A stretch of DNA of 8,827 nucleotides from DATMFV01 sp964651005 (GTDB lineage: Bacteria > Verrucomicrobiota > Verrucomicrobiia > Chthoniobacterales > Chthoniobacteraceae). The stretch covers positions 1 to 8,827 of the forward strand of contig CAZYVL010000098.1 of assembly GCA_964651005.1 (NCBI GenBank), given 5' to 3'. Below the pieces are notes generated by a model. That model was given only the letters and a program-made list of their open reading frames with translations, made no database searches and was not told the DNA's origin. The position numbers were made by a program, and so were the translations under genes. Positions 6,733 to 8,827 of this stretch are shown one piece after another; positions within the stretch are counted from its first letter, which is position 1, and each line of letters opens with the position of its first letter.

Positions 6733-6778
6733 AATTTGCATGACGCACGAACGCAGAACGCAATTTCTTGATGAAAGT

Positions 6779-7396
6779 ATGAAGACTATACTGAAGGCGA
6801 TCCTGGTGCTTATTTGTTTGGTTGCGACCAGACCGGCATTTGCCCAAACGGTTTTAATTTCACAGCCGAGCTTCGGAAGTTTGCAGGATTACTCCCGTGC
6901 CGGTTTTGGGCAATCTTTCAAGGCTACTGGTGATTACTCCATCAACGCGGTTGATCTATATGTCTCTGCCTCATATGGCGGTTCCAATGTGGCACTCAAG
7001 CTATACAAGTTTGATCCGGAAACCTCGACGCTGGGCAAAAGCATTTTGGGAACCGGCACGTTGTTTGAAGCCGATCTCTCCAGTTCAGCGGATTGGGCGC
7101 GGATCACCTTGGATAAATCTGTCGAATTGATGGATAAGCAGTTTTATGCATTTACGCTGGTTGCGGAAGACCCCGGAGGAATAGAAACGGGTTGGAATAA
7201 TTACGGAGTAAGCTCGTCTGATGTTTATTTGGGCGGAAGCCGTCTTTCCATGTCTATGGTGCAGTATCCTACCGATCTGGCGTTCCAGGTCCTCTTTGTC
7301 CCGGAACCTAAAGTTGCTTTGTTGATGTTTGTTGGTCTTTTGGGAGTGGCTCTTTTTAGAGCCGGGTGTACAGGCAAATCAAAATCAGATTCATAA
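6779..7396 (+). CDS. PEP-CTERM surface protein with choice-of-anchor-like domain
   Basis: The 205-aa protein is exported and then handled by an exosortase. Residues 1-22 form a signal peptide (MKTILKAILVLICLVATRPAFA, shown here by its features: K2/K6, a hydrophobic core and an AFA cleavage site before Q23). Residues 23-173 are a Ser/Gly/aromatic-rich beta-type domain (AGFGQSFKATG, INAVDLYVSA, WARITLDKSV, FYAFTLVAED), resembling the choice-of-anchor domains attached to PEP-CTERM tails. The tail is VPEP (174-177), a hydrophobic helix at about 179-193 and R194. An 11-residue extension containing C197 follows the Arg, longer than usual. The ATG at 6779 gives a clean signal peptide; the longer upstream frame runs through repeat sequence. 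Exosortase cleavage at the PEP site and release or anchoring at the envelope is family knowledge. The specific function is unknown. It is AT-rich relative to trpD. Confidence 0.8.
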   Translation: MKTILKAILVLICLVATRPAFAQTVLISQPSFGSLQDYSRAGFGQSFKATGDYSINAVDLYVSASYGGSNVALKLYKFDPETSTLGKSILGTGTLFEADLSSSADWARITLDKSVELMDKQFYAFTLVAEDPGGIETGWNNYGVSSSDVYLGGSRLSMSMVQYPTDLAFQVLFVPEPKVALLMFVGLLGVALFRAGCTGKSKSDS

Positions 7397-7520
7397 TATT
7401 GAACCAAGCGCGTTGTCTCATGATGCAGCGCAAGTACAAGCTGGGTATGCAACACTCGCCGCATCACCGACATCCAATTCCGGGAAAGTGTTCTTCGATG
7501 GAATTGATTTCGACCCAGGG

Positions 7521-7538
7521 TTGATTCTGTGGAATCAA
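7521..7538. promoter_or_regulatory. perfect 7-bp dyad upstream of the secreted-protein gene
   Basis: TTGATTC (7521-7527) and GAATCAA (7532-7538) are exact inverted repeats around TGTG, ending 13 nt before the ATG at 7552. It could be an operator or an RNA hairpin covering the translation start region. The low-GC stem makes it a poor terminator. The rest of 7397-7551 shows no supportable gene. Confidence 0.4.
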
Positions 7539-7551
7539 AGTTATTCTTCCA

Positions 7552-8205
7552 ATGACAATGAAGATGATTAAAATAGGTTGTGTTTTGGCTTGTGTGATCC
7601 TCACTGGTTTGATTTATGGCCATGCGAATTCGACTTTAATTAAAGCCGAGCAATTGGGTTCCATTTTTGAATATCCAGTTGCAAAACTTGCTGTTTCAAA
7701 CATAACCAAAGAAGAAAAGGCTCAATATGGAGCGGGAATTGTCGCCGCCTGTAAAATCGAATCGACAGATGGCACGTTCGCCCGGATGACGGTTTTAGTT
7801 ACAGAAAAGGGAATGGTTTTCTCGCCGAGGCTTAAAACCATCATTGCAAATTCTGAGAAGGCTGCACAAAAGGAACCAAATCTCAAACGGGTGATGCTAC
7901 GGGAAATCCCATTTGGAAAAAAGGCCTATGGCTATGTTGGGCTGGGCGGTTTCGGTCCCGGAGGGAGTGATGCCATACTCGTAGCTACAATTCCGGACAA
8001 GGGGTATGAGATTATTATGAAACTCTCTATTCCCGGTGATCCTCCCTTGGCGATTACTCCGGAAACAGAGGCATACCATCGTATAATAGTAGGAGAGCGG
8101 GGGCTTCTGGTTCAGAGATTAATAAAATGCATGGAATTAACCGTTGGGATTGTTTCTGAATTTCCCGCATCAGAATCGGTATCTGGAGGTGCGTCCATTT
8201 TTTGA
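7552..8205 (+). CDS. secreted protein of unknown function (217 aa)
   Basis: I do not recognise the family. The N-terminus is a Sec signal peptide: Met/Lys-rich start, hydrophobic core IGCVLACVILTGLIYG (about 8-23) and likely cleavage near residue 26 (HANS). The mature part is an alpha/beta-looking domain with a Lys-rich stretch (92-123), a Gly-rich turn YGYVGLGGFGPGGSD (126-140) and the strand-like segments AILVATIP and YEIIMKLSIPGD. C67 and C193 could form a disulfide. Three in-frame ATGs (7552, 7558, 7564) lie within 15 bases and none has a good Shine-Dalgarno, so the start is uncertain by up to four residues. Codon use is AT-rich, like the PEP-CTERM gene and unlike trpD. It is 155 bp after the PEP-CTERM gene and convergent with the next gene, 39 bp away. 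Periplasmic or extracellular location is inferred from the signal peptide. Confidence 0.72.
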   Translation: MTMKMIKIGCVLACVILTGLIYGHANSTLIKAEQLGSIFEYPVAKLAVSNITKEEKAQYGAGIVAACKIESTDGTFARMTVLVTEKGMVFSPRLKTIIANSEKAAQKEPNLKRVMLREIPFGKKAYGYVGLGGFGPGGSDAILVATIPDKGYEIIMKLSIPGDPPLAITPETEAYHRIIVGERGLLVQRLIKCMELTVGIVSEFPASESVSGGASIF

Positions 8206-8244
8206 AAACAGACCGCGCACATGCAGCATTCGAGTATGTCCATT

Positions 8245-8790
8245 CTATCTGGTAATCCTCTTAATATTCGGTTTCCCGAAAATCGGATTGTCGCGTCCAA
8301 AAACGTAGTCCTTGGGAAAGAGCATCGGGCAAGTCTTTCGAGCAGCCTTTTCGGCTTTCTTCCGGATCTTTTTCGGTGCCTGCGTCACATCATAAAAGAG
8401 GAAGTCCCGGATCCGCTGTTGAACCTCGGGCTTTTGCTCGGCTAACACATCCCAGAAAACGTGCCCGTCCGGGCTTTCGCCAAAGTAAAAAAAGGCGCAG
8501 TAAATGAGATGACCATAAGTTTTCGCGTGATCGTCGAGCCGATCGAATTTGAGGCTGAAGCGAAAAACCGTGGCCAGCGCCTTCCGGTCCCTTTTGTAGG
8601 CCCGGGACAACTCGGAAACGAGATCGAGCCCTTGTGTTTTGGAAAATTGCACCAGGGCGTTCACCTGCGGTTCTCCAACGGGACCAAACGGCATCCCGGT
8701 ATCGTAATCGGCTTCGCTCGCGCCCGTGAACGCCGGGAGCGCGAATGCACAGAGCAGGAAGATGAGAAGTCTGATTTTTAGGCTCTCCAC
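8245..8790 (-). CDS. secreted protein of unknown function (181 aa)
   Basis: I do not recognise the family. A GTG start at 8790 opens a clear signal peptide: K5 and R7, core LLIFLLCAFALPAF (8-21) and likely cleavage after TGA (22-24). The mature part looks mainly helical: QVNALVQFSKTQGLDLVSEL (42-61), RAYKRDRKALATVFRF, HLIYCAFFYFG (94-104) and a very basic stretch PKKIRKKAEKAARKTC (139-154). It then has a Pro/Gly/Phe-rich end (PMLFPKDYVFGRDNPIFGKP). C98 and C154 are the only cysteines of the mature protein. On the minus strand GGGAATGG lies 7-14 nt upstream and may serve for ribosome binding. A TAA directly abuts the GTG, so an upstream same-strand cistron may end there, but only 37 bp of it would be in view. 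The gene is convergent with the 217-aa secreted protein. I infer a periplasmic or extracellular protein; function is unknown. Confidence 0.68.
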   Translation of the reverse strand: MESLKIRLLIFLLCAFALPAFTGASEADYDTGMPFGPVGEPQVNALVQFSKTQGLDLVSELSRAYKRDRKALATVFRFSLKFDRLDDHAKTYGHLIYCAFFYFGESPDGHVFWDVLAEQKPEVQQRIRDFLFYDVTQAPKKIRKKAEKAARKTCPMLFPKDYVFGRDNPIFGKPNIKRITR

Positions 8791-8827
8791 TTAACGCCAT
8801 TCCCATCCACAAAAGTTGGCGAAGACC

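Larger units (their letters stand above)
6542..6778. other. non-coding spacer at the composition boundary
   Basis: These 237 bp between trpD and the PEP-CTERM gene contain open frames, but their translations are low-complexity Arg/Glu/Ala-rich peptides of the kind produced by repeats, so I call no gene. It holds the GCGAAG repeat (6578-6600), a hairpin using that repeat (6594-6630), a second hairpin (6718-6732) and a nine-base direct repeat ACGCGCCGG (6675-6683 and 6702-6710). TTGCAT (6664-6669) followed 15 nt later by TATTAC (6685-6690) is a weak promoter candidate for the next gene. GC content falls from here rightwards. Confidence 0.5.

Noticed and set aside
6538..6771. Open frames across the trpD downstream spacer
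   Set aside because: Their Arg/Glu/Ala-rich translations come from the GCGAAG repeat and its surroundings, and no start has support.
7348..7363. Hairpin GGCTC-TTTTTA-GAGCC as a terminator
   Set aside because: It lies inside the PEP-CTERM coding sequence (encoding the end of the hydrophobic helix and R194), has only 5 bp of stem and no T-tract after it.
7420..7524. Short frame starting ATGATG in the spacer after the PEP-CTERM gene (34 codons, MMQRKYKLGMQ...)
   Set aside because: Too short, no ribosome site and no recognisable feature.
7329..7571. 80-codon plus-strand open frame overlapping the ends of the PEP-CTERM gene and the 217-aa gene
   Set aside because: It starts inside the PEP-CTERM coding region, has no ribosome site, and overlaps both neighbours; the peptide resembles nothing I know. 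A degraded gene remnant cannot be excluded.
8206..8244. Possible bidirectional terminator between the convergent secreted-protein genes
   Set aside because: Only a 4-bp ACAT/ATGT pairing is visible, with no GC stem or T-tract.
8791..8827. C-terminal end of another minus-strand gene (reading VFANFCGWEWR then TAA, abutting the GTG at 8790)
   Set aside because: Only 12 codons are in view, too little to call a gene; noted because it would imply an operon with the 181-aa protein.

Overview
The window is a GC-rich chromosomal segment that turns clearly more AT-rich after about position 6770. It most likely comes from a Verrucomicrobiota or related PVC-group bacterium. That is an inference from the look of the TrpD and epimerase sequences, a PEP-CTERM surface protein, a candidate intergenic GCGAAG-rich repeat and the scarcity of Shine-Dalgarno sites. 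No rRNA, marker gene or other direct taxonomic evidence is present.

Left part (1-3131): the 3' two thirds of tex (nucleic-acid-binding Tex protein; the 5' end lies outside the window) converges, across 30 bp, on a two-gene minus-strand operon. The first gene of that operon is a WecG/TagA/CpsF-family glycosyltransferase, followed 14 bp later by a PHP-family histidinol-phosphatase. A 206-bp divergent intergenic region (3132-3337) follows.

Middle part (3338-6541): three plus-strand genes encode an NAD-dependent sugar-nucleotide epimerase/dehydratase of the CDP-paratose 2-epimerase type, biotin synthase (bioB) and anthranilate phosphoribosyltransferase (trpD). The pathways are unrelated (surface sugar, biotin, tryptophan), so this looks like a loose housekeeping cluster rather than one pathway operon. 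bioB and trpD may still be co-transcribed. The epimerase has Phe where the catalytic Tyr of the SDR YxxxK motif would be expected.

Right part (6542-8827): a 237-bp spacer carries a short GCGAAG tandem repeat and two hairpins. After it, GC content drops and three small genes for exported proteins follow: a PEP-CTERM surface protein, a secreted protein of unknown function, and, convergent to these, a second secreted protein of unknown function. This is the accessory part of the window and holds the only proteins I cannot assign. The PEP-CTERM protein implies an exosortase elsewhere in the genome. With the glycosyltransferase and sugar epimerase it fits an organism that makes exopolysaccharide and sorts proteins to its envelope.

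I found no CRISPR array, tRNA, rRNA, insertion sequence or recognisable defence system, and nothing that clearly amounts to an undescribed multi-gene system. The best leads are the Phe-for-Tyr epimerase, the two unassigned secreted proteins with a perfect dyad upstream of one of them, and the repeat at the composition boundary.
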